Shown here: piece by piece, positions 35,501 to 43,827 of the stretch
How positions within the stretch are numbered: position 1 is the first letter of the stretch
Layout: every line of letters begins with the position of its first letter
Notes under the pieces: model-generated
Seen by the model: the letters and a program-made list of their open reading frames with translations, nothing else
What the model was told of the DNA's origin: nothing
The model's database searches: none
Source of the DNA: Solidesulfovibrio sp.
GTDB taxonomy: Bacteria; Desulfobacterota; Desulfovibrionia; Desulfovibrionales; Desulfovibrionaceae
NCBI RefSeq assembly: GCF_038562415.1
Contig: NZ_JBCFBA010000011.1
Span: 62,001 to 126,000 of the forward strand
Length of the DNA stretch: 64,000 bases
Direction of reading: 5' to 3'
Made by a program: the position numbers and the translations under genes

Positions 35501-35551
35501 CAATCCGGCGGCGCGGCAACGGCAGCCCGCCGCCACGAAAGGATCGGACGC

Positions 35552-37396
35552 ATGCACGTCGACGACACGATTTCCCTTAGCCGGATCGCCAGGACCGGCA
35601 ACCGGCGCGCCGGGCCGCTCCTGGCCGGCCTGGCCTGTCTGGCCGCCCTGTGCGCTTGGCTCTGGCCGGGGACGGCCCGGGCTTCCTGGCTGATCGACCA
35701 GGCCCGCCTGCACGCCTCGGCCCACGGGAGCCTGGGCTGCGCCGGCTGCCACGGCGACATCGTCCCCGGTGCCGGCCATCCCGACCCGGCCGATGTCACC
35801 AAGCCCCTGGCCGCCTTTTTTCGGGCCGACCAGTGCCTGGGCTGCCACGCCGACGTCGGCGGCGACCTGGAAAAGGGCGTCCACGGCGGCAAGCCCCTGG
35901 AAGCCGGCCGGGACTACGGCCTGTGCATCGGCTGCCACGACCCGCACACGCAACTGGCCTCCAAGCTCCCGGCCGGTTTCGACCCGGCCAAGCCCGTGAC
36001 GGCCCAGTGCGGCGCCTGCCACGAAAAACGCCGGGAGCTGCCCGCCCCGGCCAAGGACGACGCGGCCTGCCTGTCCTGCCACCGGCAGATGGCGCCAAGC
36101 GAACCCGGCCGCCGCGAGGCCGTGGACACGCTGTGCCTCGGCTGCCACGGCGCCAAGGCGGTCCGGGGCGCACCGGCCGTACCGGCTGGCCTCGACATGC
36201 CCGTCCTCGACAAGGCCGCCCAGGCCGCCGCCACGCACAAGACGTTGTCGTGCCTGGACTGCCACGTGGACGGCGCCCGCTTTCCCCACGACCGGCAGCA
36301 ACGCGCCGCCTGCGCCACCTGCCACGCCCGCCACGACGAGAAGACGATCCACGACGCCCACCAAAGCGTCACGTGCGAGGCCTGCCACCTCTCCGGGACG
36401 ACGCCCGTCAAGGACGCGGCCACGGGGACGATCGTCGCCAGGCGCGACAAGGCCCCCGCACCGCTGGCCGTGCATGCCATGACGCTGCCCGCCGGCGAAG
36501 CCTCCTGCCGCCGCTGCCACGTCCCGGGCAACGCCCTCGGCGCGGCGGCCATGGTCCTGCCGGCCAAGGGCGTCATCTGCCTGCCCTGTCACGCCGCCAC
36601 CTTCTCCGTGGCCGACACCACGAGCCGGCTGTCGCTGCTGGTCTTCGCCGGCGGCATGGCCGTCCTGGCCGCCTTCTGGTTCTCGGGCGCGGGCCTTGGC
36701 GCCCGGTCCGAAACCGGACACGGCGGGGACAGCACCGGGGCCGGGCATGGCGGGCACGGCGCCCGGTCCATCGACTGGGCGCGGCTGGGCGACACGATCC
36801 TCTACGACATCTTCCTGCAACGCCGGCTCTACCGGCAATCGCGATCGCGCTGGGCCATCCACGCCCTGATCTTCTACCCCTTCGTGCTGCGCTTCCTGTG
36901 GGGCCTGGCCGGCCTGCTCGGGTCGCTCTGGACTCCCCGGGCCGGGTGGCCGTGGATGCTCCTGGACAAGAACAACCCCGTGGGCGCCTTGGTGTTCGAC
37001 GCAAGCGGCCTGGCGCTTTTGGCCGGCCTTATCCTGGCCGGCGTGTCCTGGCGGCGCCGCCGGGACGGCGAGGCGCCGGTGACCGGCCTGCCCGGCCGCG
37101 ACTGGCCGGCCCTGGTTCTGCTTGGCGCCCTGGTGCTCGTCGGCTTCGTCCTGGAAGGGATGCGCATCGCCATGACCGGCTGGCCGGCCGGCTCGGGCTG
37201 GGCCTTCCTGGGCTACGCCCTGTCTCGGGCCTTCGCCGCCGACCCGGCCGGCCTGACCGGGCCGTACGGCTACGTCTGGTACGCTCACGCCATCCTGACC
37301 GGGCTGGTGGTGGCCTACCTGCCCGCCAGCCAGTTGCGCCACGCCCTGACCGCGCCCCTGGCCCTGCTGGCGCGGGCTCTCGGCAAGGAACAATAA
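35552..37396 (+). CDS. 11-CXXCH periplasmic cytochrome c fused to a NarI/HdrE-like membrane domain
   Basis: A 614-residue protein. After a signal/anchor segment (about residues 22-46, ending TARAS) come eleven CXXCH heme-c motifs (CAGCH, CLGCH, CIGCH, CGACH, CLSCH, CLGCH, CLDCH, CATCH, CEACH, CRRCH, CLPCH) up to about residue 350. From about 365 the protein is membrane-embedded, with about five hydrophobic segments and histidines suited to heme b (WAIHALIFYPFVLRF, YAHAILTGLV, LRHALTAPL), resembling the gamma subunit of nitrate reductase and HdrE. This joins cytoplasmic/quinone-level electron transfer to periplasmic hemes. It is directly followed by a lipoyl carrier and an HdrD-like protein, its likely partners. 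Confidence 0.85.
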   Translation: MHVDDTISLSRIARTGNRRAGPLLAGLACLAALCAWLWPGTARASWLIDQARLHASAHGSLGCAGCHGDIVPGAGHPDPADVTKPLAAFFRADQCLGCHADVGGDLEKGVHGGKPLEAGRDYGLCIGCHDPHTQLASKLPAGFDPAKPVTAQCGACHEKRRELPAPAKDDAACLSCHRQMAPSEPGRREAVDTLCLGCHGAKAVRGAPAVPAGLDMPVLDKAAQAAATHKTLSCLDCHVDGARFPHDRQQRAACATCHARHDEKTIHDAHQSVTCEACHLSGTTPVKDAATGTIVARRDKAPAPLAVHAMTLPAGEASCRRCHVPGNALGAAAMVLPAKGVICLPCHAATFSVADTTSRLSLLVFAGGMAVLAAFWFSGAGLGARSETGHGGDSTGAGHGGHGARSIDWARLGDTILYDIFLQRRLYRQSRSRWAIHALIFYPFVLRFLWGLAGLLGSLWTPRAGWPWMLLDKNNPVGALVFDASGLALLAGLILAGVSWRRRRDGEAPVTGLPGRDWPALVLLGALVLVGFVLEGMRIAMTGWPAGSGWAFLGYALSRAFAADPAGLTGPYGYVWYAHAILTGLVVAYLPASQLRHALTAPLALLARALGKEQ

Positions 37397-37481
37397 ACGA
37401 CGCGCCCGCGCGCCGCCCTGTCGCGGCAGCGGGCGCCCAACCGACAACCGCCAAGGCCACGCGCCGCCAAGGAGACCGCAT

Positions 37482-37907
37482 ATGGACATCGCCGGCTACA
37501 ACATGCCCGAGGATCTCTACTACGACACCTACCACTTCTGGACCCGCGTCGACGGCGACCTGCTCGTCATGGGCATGGACGACTTCGCCGAGAAGCTGGC
37601 CGGCCAGATCGTGTTCGTGCAGCTGCCCTTCGAGGGCAAGGCCGTGGTGGCCGGCAAGAAGTTCGCCAAGATCGAATCCGGCAAGTGGCTCGGCACGGTC
37701 TACGGCCCGGTGGACGGCGAGATCGTCGGCGTCAACCAGGACCTGGAGTCCAACCCGGCCCTGATCAACCAGGACTGCTACGGCGCCGGCTGGATGTACC
37801 GGATTCGGCCCAAGGACCCGGGGCAACTGAGCCGGCTCATCCACGGCGGCCGGGACGTCCTCGAACCTTGGCTTGCCGCGGACATCAAGAAATTCAAGCA
37901 GGACTAG
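37482..37907 (+). CDS. GcvH-like lipoyl carrier protein (LbpA-like)
   Basis: A 141-residue single lipoyl domain protein. The modification site is IESGKWLGTVYGPVDGEI, with Lys 68 expected to carry lipoate; FVQLPFEGKAVVAGKKFAKI and a C-terminal YRIRPKDPG are GcvH-like. No glycine cleavage P or T protein is nearby; instead the next gene is HdrD-like, starting one base after the stop, and the previous is an HdrE-like cytochrome. This resembles the setting of lipoate-binding proteins (LbpA) that serve sulfur-oxidising Hdr-like complexes. A role as mobile dithiol electron carrier is an inference. ATG 37482 has AAGGAG upstream. Confidence 0.8.
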   Translation: MDIAGYNMPEDLYYDTYHFWTRVDGDLLVMGMDDFAEKLAGQIVFVQLPFEGKAVVAGKKFAKIESGKWLGTVYGPVDGEIVGVNQDLESNPALINQDCYGAGWMYRIRPKDPGQLSRLIHGGRDVLEPWLAADIKKFKQD

Positions 37908-37908
37908 C

Positions 37909-39096
37909 ATGCGTCAGACAGCCTTTCCCCTTGCCCGACGCCTGGACATGGCGGCTTGCGCCTCCTGCCGGCTGTGCGTCGACGTCTGTCCGGCCGTGGC
38001 CGCGACCCGGGACGGCTCCCTGTCGGCCCTTGGGCGCATGAAGGGCCTTAGGGACCTGCTGCGGCGCCGGGGCGGCCTGTGGCGCAGGCTGTTGCGCCTG
38101 CCCGAGCCCACGCCCGAGGAACTCAAGGCCTTCGGCGCCTCGGTCTTTCGCTGCTCGCTGTGCGGCGGTTGCCAGGAGGTCTGCCCCCTGGGCATCCAGC
38201 TCAAGGAGCTGTGGCTGTCGCTACGGGAAGAACTCGTGCGCACGGGCAACAACCCCAAAAAAATCGAGATGATCCGCGACAACCTCGAAGAGAGCCGCAA
38301 CGTCTTCGCCGAGGACAACGCCGAACGGGCCGACTGGGTCGACGACATGCGCGATCCGCCGGACGACGGTTTCCAAAAGGACACGGCCGAGGTGGTCTTT
38401 TTCACGGGCTGCGTGGGGGCCTATTTCCCCCTGGCCCAGAAGATCCCCGTGGCCTTGTGCGAGATCTTCCAGGCAAGCGGCGTGGACTTCACCCTGCTTG
38501 GGGCCGACGAATGGTGCTGCGGCTTTCCGCTGGTCGGCGCCGGGCTTGGGGAAGGGCTGCCGGCGTTCATCGAGCACAACGTGGCGGCCGTGGCGGCCAA
38601 GGGCGCACGCCAAGTCGTCTTCACCTGCCCGTCCTGCTACCAGATCTGGCGCGAGGCCTATCCCCAGCGCTTCGAGCTTTACCACGCCTCGCAGTTTCTG
38701 ACCGACCTGGTGGCCGCCGGCAAGGTGCCGCTCAAACCCCTGGAGATGACCGTGACCTATCACGACCCCTGCGACCTGGGGCGCGGGGCGCGGGTTTTCG
38801 ACGCCCCGCGCGATGTCCTTCGGGCCATCCCGGGGCTGACCCTGGTGGAGATGGGCCACAACCGCGAAAACTGCCTGTGCTGCGGCGGCGGCGGCAACCT
38901 GGAGATGCTCGACGCCGAACTGTCCGCGGCCATGGCCAAGCGCAAGGTCGAGGAGGCCGTGGCCACGGGGGCGCAGGCCGTGGTCACCACCTGCCAGCAA
39001 TGCGTGCGCACCATGACCACCTATGCCCGGCGCAACAAGGTGGCCATCGAGGTGCTGGACCTGACCCAACTGGTGCGGCGGGCCCTGGCCGGCTAG
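37909..39096 (+). CDS. HdrD/GlpC-like iron-sulfur protein with two CCG domains
   Basis: A 395-residue protein. Two 4Fe-4S ferredoxin motifs CASCRLCVDVCP (residues 17-28) and CSLCGGCQEVCP (about 82-93), then two CCG (cysteine-rich) domains: the first with GCVG, EWCCGF and CPSC, the second with DPCD, CLCCGGGG and CQQC. In HdrB/HdrD such domains bind non-cubane 4Fe-4S clusters that split or form disulfides. It is translationally tied to the lipoyl carrier gene (one base between stop and ATG). A job in dihydrolipoyl oxidation with electrons passing to the cytochrome membrane protein is likely but inferred; GlcF- or LutA-like function is an alternative. Confidence 0.82.
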   Translation: MRQTAFPLARRLDMAACASCRLCVDVCPAVAATRDGSLSALGRMKGLRDLLRRRGGLWRRLLRLPEPTPEELKAFGASVFRCSLCGGCQEVCPLGIQLKELWLSLREELVRTGNNPKKIEMIRDNLEESRNVFAEDNAERADWVDDMRDPPDDGFQKDTAEVVFFTGCVGAYFPLAQKIPVALCEIFQASGVDFTLLGADEWCCGFPLVGAGLGEGLPAFIEHNVAAVAAKGARQVVFTCPSCYQIWREAYPQRFELYHASQFLTDLVAAGKVPLKPLEMTVTYHDPCDLGRGARVFDAPRDVLRAIPGLTLVEMGHNRENCLCCGGGGNLEMLDAELSAAMAKRKVEEAVATGAQAVVTTCQQCVRTMTTYARRNKVAIEVLDLTQLVRRALAG

Positions 39097-39123
39097 CCCG
39101 CCGGCCGGGCGCGGAGGATAATC

Positions 39124-40689
39124 ATGCGGACATGGCGACTGCTGGATTTGCCGCCCCTGACGGCGGCGGAGAACATGGCCCTGGACGAGGTGCTGCTGGA
39201 GCTCAAGGGCGAGGGGGCGGACGTGCCCAACACCCTGCGGTTTCTGCAATTTTCACCCCGGGCCGTGCTGGTCGGCTTCCACCAGTCGGTGGCCGAGGAG
39301 GTCCGGGTGTCCTACTGCCGGGACAACGGCATCGACATCAACCGCCGCATCACCGGCGGCGGGGGCCTGTTGTTCGACGAGAGCCAGATCGGCTGGGAAA
39401 TCATCTGCGACAAGGCCTTCTTCGACCTGGTGGTGCCCACGGACCGGTTGTTTCGCGAATTGTGCCGGCCCGTGGTCGCGGCCTTGCGGGCCATGGGCAT
39501 CGACGCCCGGTTCCGCCCCCGAAACGACATCGAGGTGGCCGGCCGCAAGCTCTCGGGCACGGGCGGCACCGACCACGAGGGGGCCTTCCTCTTCCAGGGA
39601 ACGCTGCTGACCGACTTCGACGTCGAAACCATGCTCAAAAGCCTGCGCATCCCGGTGGAAAAGCTCAAGGCCAAGGAGATCGACTCGGTTAAAAAGCGCG
39701 TGACCTGCCTGGCCTGGGAACTGGGCCGCGCCCCGGAGCCGGCCGCGGTCAAGGCCGCCCTGGCCCGGGCCTTCGCCCGCCACCTGGGCGTGCGCCTGGA
39801 GCCGGCCGGGCTCACCCCGCAGGAGAAGCGCCTCCTGGCCGAGCGCCTGCCCTCTTTCCGCTCCAAGGAGTGGATCGACCTGGTCAACCCGAAATACGAG
39901 AAGACCGAGGTGGTCCAGGCCGCCTACAAGTCGCCAAACGGCCTGGCCCGCTTCACCCTGGCCGTCAACCTGCCCCGCAAGGTCCTCAAGAACGTCTTCA
40001 TCACCGGCGACTTCCTGTCCTTTCCCAGCCGGGCGCTTTTTGACCTGGAGGCGGCCCTGCGCGGCCTGCCGCTTAACGCCGACGTCCTGTGCGGCGTCAT
40101 CCACCGCTTTTTCGACGAAGGCCGCATCGCCATCCCGGGCATGGAGGCCGAGGACCTGTGCAAGCCCGTGCGCCAGGCCCTGGAAAAGGCCGCCATCGCC
40201 CGCCACGGCATCCCGCTCGAATACTGCAACCAGATCAGCCTGACCAACGGCAGCTTCGACGAGGTCATCGCCCGAAAGCCCTCGGCCCTGCTGCTGCCCT
40301 ACTGCTCCAAGCTCAAGGACTGCGACCTGCGCTTTACCAAGGACTGCCGGGCCTGCGGCGAATGCACCGTGGGCCAGGCCTGGGCCATGGGCCGGGAGCG
40401 CAACATGCGAAACGTCTGCGTCACCAGTTTCGAGGACCTCATGGCCGAACTGGCCGGCCTGCGCCAGGCCGGGGCCCGGGCGTTCATCGGCTGCTGCTGC
40501 CAGCCCTTTTTCACCAAGCACGTGGACGACTTCGCCAGGGCCGGCCTGCCCGGCATCCTGGTCAACATCGACGACACCACCTGCTACGACCTGAGCCAGG
40601 AGGACGAGGCCCACCAAGGCACCTTCGCCAGCCAGACCCACCTCAACCTCGGCCTGCTGGCCGCCGTGCTGGACGCGGCCCGGGCCTGA
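39124..40689 (+). CDS. sLpl(AB): sLpl(AB)-type lipoate:protein ligase with C-terminal DUF116 domain
   Basis: A 521-residue protein. Residues 1-240: LplA-like ligase core with RRITGGGGLLFDES and the catalytic Lys in VAGRKLSGTGGTDHEGAFLFQG. Residues about 255-335: an LplB-like accessory domain. Residues about 370-515: a cysteine-rich DUF116-like domain (LPYCSKLKDC, CRACGECTVG, FIGCCCQPF, DDTTCYDL) that may bind an iron-sulfur cluster. Bipartite sLpl(AB) ligases attach octanoate or lipoate to GcvH-like carrier proteins in the LipS1/LipS2 pathway; the next three genes are that pathway. GGAGG precedes ATG 39124. Confidence 0.8.
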   Translation: MRTWRLLDLPPLTAAENMALDEVLLELKGEGADVPNTLRFLQFSPRAVLVGFHQSVAEEVRVSYCRDNGIDINRRITGGGGLLFDESQIGWEIICDKAFFDLVVPTDRLFRELCRPVVAALRAMGIDARFRPRNDIEVAGRKLSGTGGTDHEGAFLFQGTLLTDFDVETMLKSLRIPVEKLKAKEIDSVKKRVTCLAWELGRAPEPAAVKAALARAFARHLGVRLEPAGLTPQEKRLLAERLPSFRSKEWIDLVNPKYEKTEVVQAAYKSPNGLARFTLAVNLPRKVLKNVFITGDFLSFPSRALFDLEAALRGLPLNADVLCGVIHRFFDEGRIAIPGMEAEDLCKPVRQALEKAAIARHGIPLEYCNQISLTNGSFDEVIARKPSALLLPYCSKLKDCDLRFTKDCRACGECTVGQAWAMGRERNMRNVCVTSFEDLMAELAGLRQAGARAFIGCCCQPFFTKHVDDFARAGLPGILVNIDDTTCYDLSQEDEAHQGTFASQTHLNLGLLAAVLDAARA

Positions 40690-40697
40690 GGACCGCC

Positions 40698-41762
40698 ATG
40701 GAAACGTTGCGCTGCGACGTGCTGGTGGTGGGGGCGGGGCCGGCCGGGTCGTGCGCCGCCCGGGAGGCGGCCAAGGCCGGGGCGGACGTCCTCGTGGTCG
40801 AGCGCCGCCGCCGGGTGGGCCTGCCCGTGCAGTGCGCCGAATACATCCCGGCGCCGCTTGTGGGCGAGGCCGGCGTCGGGCGCGGCTACGTCGTCCAGGA
40901 AGTGGCCGGCATGCGCACCTGGCTCCAGGGCGGCCTCATCCAGGAACTGCCCGCCCCGGGGCTCATGATCCGCCGCGACCGCTTCGACCAGGCCCTGGCC
41001 GCATCGGCCAGCCAGGCCGGGGCGCGCCTGCTCCTCGGCACCGCCGCCATCGCCCTGTCCGGCCGGTGCCTTGCGGCCACGGACGCGGGCGGCCGGCAGT
41101 TGGCCATCACCGCCAGGGTGGTCGTCGGCGCCGACGGCCCCCACTCCCGCATCGGCCGGGCCATCGGCTCGGCCAACCGCCACTGCCTGCCCGCCGTGCA
41201 GTTCCGGGTGCGCCTGACGCGGCCGCTGACCCACACCGAGGTCTTTTTCGACGACCGCATCCGCGGCGGCTACGCCTGGCTGTTCCCCAAGGGCGAACAG
41301 GCCAACCTGGGCCTGGGCATGCTGCGCCCCGGCCCGGGCCTGCCCGGGATCGTGGCCGTGCTGCGCGCGCTTTGGGCCGAACTGCGGGCCAAGGGCCGCA
41401 TCGCCGGCGAACCGCTGGGGAGCTGCGCCGGCTGGATTCCGGCCGAGGCGCCGCGCCGCGTCGTTGCCGGCGGCGTGCTCCTGGCCGGGGACGCCGCCGG
41501 CCATACCCATCCCATAACCGGTGCCGGCATCTTCCAGGCCGTCCTGGGCGGCAAGATGGCTGGCGCCTGGGCGGCCCGGGCCGCCCTTTCCGGCGATACC
41601 GGCCTGCTCGCCGGCTACCAGGACGCATGGGACGATTTTTACGGCGAGACCCTGGCCCGGGCCCATGTCCGGCGACAGTTGCTGGAAAGCCGCCCGGGCG
41701 ATCTGGAATCCGTCATCCGGCGCTGCTGGGTGGGCTTTCGGGAGTATTATGCGGACGCTTGA
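40698..41762 (+). CDS. lipT: LipT-like FAD oxidoreductase (geranylgeranyl reductase family)
   Basis: A 354-residue flavoprotein with VLVVGAGPAGSCAAREAAKAG at the N-terminus and the second FAD motif LLAGDAAGHTHPITGAGI. It belongs to the geranylgeranyl reductase family in sequence type, but its place between sLpl(AB) and the two radical SAM lipoyl synthases matches LipT, the flavin reductase thought to support LipS1/LipS2. ATG 40698 lies eight bases after the sLpl(AB) stop, and the 3-prime end overlaps the next gene by 14 bases, so they are a translational unit. Confidence 0.75.
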   Translation: METLRCDVLVVGAGPAGSCAAREAAKAGADVLVVERRRRVGLPVQCAEYIPAPLVGEAGVGRGYVVQEVAGMRTWLQGGLIQELPAPGLMIRRDRFDQALAASASQAGARLLLGTAAIALSGRCLAATDAGGRQLAITARVVVGADGPHSRIGRAIGSANRHCLPAVQFRVRLTRPLTHTEVFFDDRIRGGYAWLFPKGEQANLGLGMLRPGPGLPGIVAVLRALWAELRAKGRIAGEPLGSCAGWIPAEAPRRVVAGGVLLAGDAAGHTHPITGAGIFQAVLGGKMAGAWAARAALSGDTGLLAGYQDAWDDFYGETLARAHVRRQLLESRPGDLESVIRRCWVGFREYYADA

Positions 41763-42693
41763 AACGCGGCTTGCCCAGGCCCGGGAACTGTCCTTCGCAC
41801 ACCACGGGAAACGCATCGGCTTCCACCTGCCGGGCATGTTCACCGTGGGCGCGACCCGGGGCCGCTACCCGGCCGTCTCCATTACCGGCGACGCCTGCGC
41901 GCTCACCTGCGACCACTGCCGGGGCAAACTCCTGTTACCCATGATCAAGGCCATGACCCCGCAGTCCCTGGTGGAGAAATGCCTGGCCCTGGAGGCGGAC
42001 GGGCATCTGGGCGTGCTTGTCAGCGGCGGCTGCGGCCCGGACGGCGACCTGCCCTGGGAGGCCTTCCTGCCGGCCCTGGCCGCGGTCAAGGCCACGACGA
42101 GGCTCACCGTCTCCGTGCACAGCGGCTTCGTCGACCGGGAGACCGCCCGGGGCCTCAAGGCGGCCGGCGTGGACCAGGCACTCGTCGACGTCATCGGCAG
42201 CGACGACACCTACCGCGCCGTCTACCACGTGGACGGCGGGCTCGCCCGCCTGGAGGCGTCGCTGGCCGCCCTGACCGGGGCCGGGCTCCCCGTCATTCCC
42301 CATATCGTGTGCGGCCTGCACTACGGCGAGTTGCGCGGCGAAGCCCGCGCCCTGGACATCGTGGCCGAAATCGACCCGGACCTGGTCGTCATCCTGTCGC
42401 TCATGAACCTGCCGGGCACGCCCATGGCGCGCGTGGCACCGCCGCCGGCCGAAGCCGTGGCCGAGTTGCTCATCGCCGCGCGGCTGCGCCTGCCCCGGGC
42501 GCAAATGAGCCTCGGCTGCGCCCGGCCCCGGGGCGGCGAGCGCCTGGAGACCCTCGCCGTGGCGGCCGGCGTCAACCGCCTGGCCCTGCCCTCGGACGCG
42601 GCCCGGCAGCGGGCCGCAGAACTGGGACTGGCCGTCGACTACCGCCGGACCTGCTGTTCGGTGCGCCACGGCCCGACCGAAAACCCGTGGTGA
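41749..42693 (+). CDS. lipS1: Radical SAM lipoyl synthase component (LipS1-like)
   Basis: A 314-residue radical SAM protein: SITGDACALTCDHCRGK holds the CX3CX2C cluster motif (about residues 50-57), preceded by GFHLPGMFTVGATRGRYPAV. Cysteines in LGCARPRGG and the C-terminal TCCSVRHG could bind the auxiliary cluster needed as sulfur source. It is of the COG1856 type, unrelated to LipA beyond the radical SAM core. Paired with the next gene it probably inserts sulfur at C6/C8 of the octanoyl group on the carrier protein. Which of the two genes is LipS1 and which LipS2 is assigned from gene order and is not certain. GGAG precedes ATG 41749. Confidence 0.68.
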   Translation: MRTLETRLAQARELSFAHHGKRIGFHLPGMFTVGATRGRYPAVSITGDACALTCDHCRGKLLLPMIKAMTPQSLVEKCLALEADGHLGVLVSGGCGPDGDLPWEAFLPALAAVKATTRLTVSVHSGFVDRETARGLKAAGVDQALVDVIGSDDTYRAVYHVDGGLARLEASLAALTGAGLPVIPHIVCGLHYGELRGEARALDIVAEIDPDLVVILSLMNLPGTPMARVAPPPAEAVAELLIAARLRLPRAQMSLGCARPRGGERLETLAVAAGVNRLALPSDAARQRAAELGLAVDYRRTCCSVRHGPTENPW

Positions 42694-42752
42694 CGGCCGG
42701 CCCGGCCGGACCTCGCCCGGACGGGGCCACCGCGCCCCTGGAGCCAATACCG

Positions 42753-43820
42753 ATGGAACCGCTGGAAGCGTCGCGACACGCCACCCCGAACGATCCCTTG
42801 CGGGAAAGCCCGACCTATCTCCGCCTGAGCCTGGCCGCCGCCATGACCCTGGGCTTCGCTCCGGGGCTCTTCTACCGCGACGCGCGGCTTTCCTGCATCA
42901 ACCTGCTTTTGACCTACGCCTCGGGCTGCGCCGCCCGCTGCGCCTACTGCGGCCTGTCCGGCGAGCGGCCGGACGGGGCGGGCGGACAAAGCTTCATCCG
43001 CGTCACCTGGCCCACGCATTCCCTGGACGACATCACCCAAGCCATCGCCGCGCGCCGGGACCGGGTCAAACGCATCTGCATCTCCATGCTGACCAACCGC
43101 CGCTGCGCCCGGGACACGGAAACCGTCTGCCGCCGGCTGCGCCAACGCTTCGACATCCCGGTGTCGCTGCTCGTCTCGCCCACGGTCATCGACCGCGACG
43201 ACCTGCTGGCCTTCAAGAAGGCCGGCGCGGACAAGGTCGGCGTGGCCATCGACCTGGCCACCCCGGAACTCTTCGACCGCTACCGGGGGGCCGGCGTGGG
43301 CGGCCCCCACCACTGGGACGCCTATTGGCGCTGCCTGGGCCAGGCCATCGACATCTTCGGCCGGGGGTTCGCCGGCGCCCATTTCATGGTCGGCCTGGGC
43401 GAGACCGAGGCGGACATGTGCGCCGCCATGGCCCGGGTGCGGGAGATGGGCGGCAACACCCACCTGTTCTCCTTTTTCCCCGAACCGGCCTCGGCCCTGG
43501 CCGACCACCCCCAGCCGCCCATGGAACAATACCGCCGGGTGCAGCTGGCCCGCTACCTCATCGACGCCGGCCGGACCCGGGCCGAGCGCTTCGCCTACGA
43601 CGAGGCCGGCCGGATCGCGTCCTACGGCCTGCCCGGGGACGTCATCCAGGCGGTCGTGGCCTCGGGCGAGCCCTTCCGCACCAGCGGCTGCACCGGCTAC
43701 GACGGTACGGTCGCCTGCAACCGGCCCTACGCCAATTCGCGGCCGGGGCCGGACATCCGCAACTACCCCTTCAAGCCCGACCGCAACGACATCCGACGCA
43801 TCCGCCGGCAGATGAGGTAG
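42753..43820 (+). CDS. lipS2: Radical SAM lipoyl synthase component (LipS2-like, biotin synthase-related)
   Basis: A 355-residue radical SAM protein of the biotin synthase-related COG2516 type. It contains RDARLSCINLLLTYASGC, then AARCAYCGLSGERP (the CX3CX2C motif spans GCAARCAYC), FIRVTWPTHSLDDI, VGLGETEADM and a late CTGYDGTVACNRPYAN that may ligate a second cluster. ATG 42753 is chosen because GGAG lies nine bases upstream; a GTG at 42690 directly at the previous stop has none. The next gene, thi4, starts seven bases after the stop. Role as in LipS1 entry, inferred from family and neighbours. Confidence 0.68.
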   Translation: MEPLEASRHATPNDPLRESPTYLRLSLAAAMTLGFAPGLFYRDARLSCINLLLTYASGCAARCAYCGLSGERPDGAGGQSFIRVTWPTHSLDDITQAIAARRDRVKRICISMLTNRRCARDTETVCRRLRQRFDIPVSLLVSPTVIDRDDLLAFKKAGADKVGVAIDLATPELFDRYRGAGVGGPHHWDAYWRCLGQAIDIFGRGFAGAHFMVGLGETEADMCAAMARVREMGGNTHLFSFFPEPASALADHPQPPMEQYRRVQLARYLIDAGRTRAERFAYDEAGRIASYGLPGDVIQAVVASGEPFRTSGCTGYDGTVACNRPYANSRPGPDIRNYPFKPDRNDIRRIRRQMR

Positions 43821-43827
43821 GCCCGCC

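Noticed and set aside
37482-37907. Interpretation as ordinary glycine cleavage H protein
   Set aside because: Not excluded, but no gcvP or gcvT is in the window and the direct neighbours are Hdr-like and cytochrome genes, so a separate carrier role is preferred.
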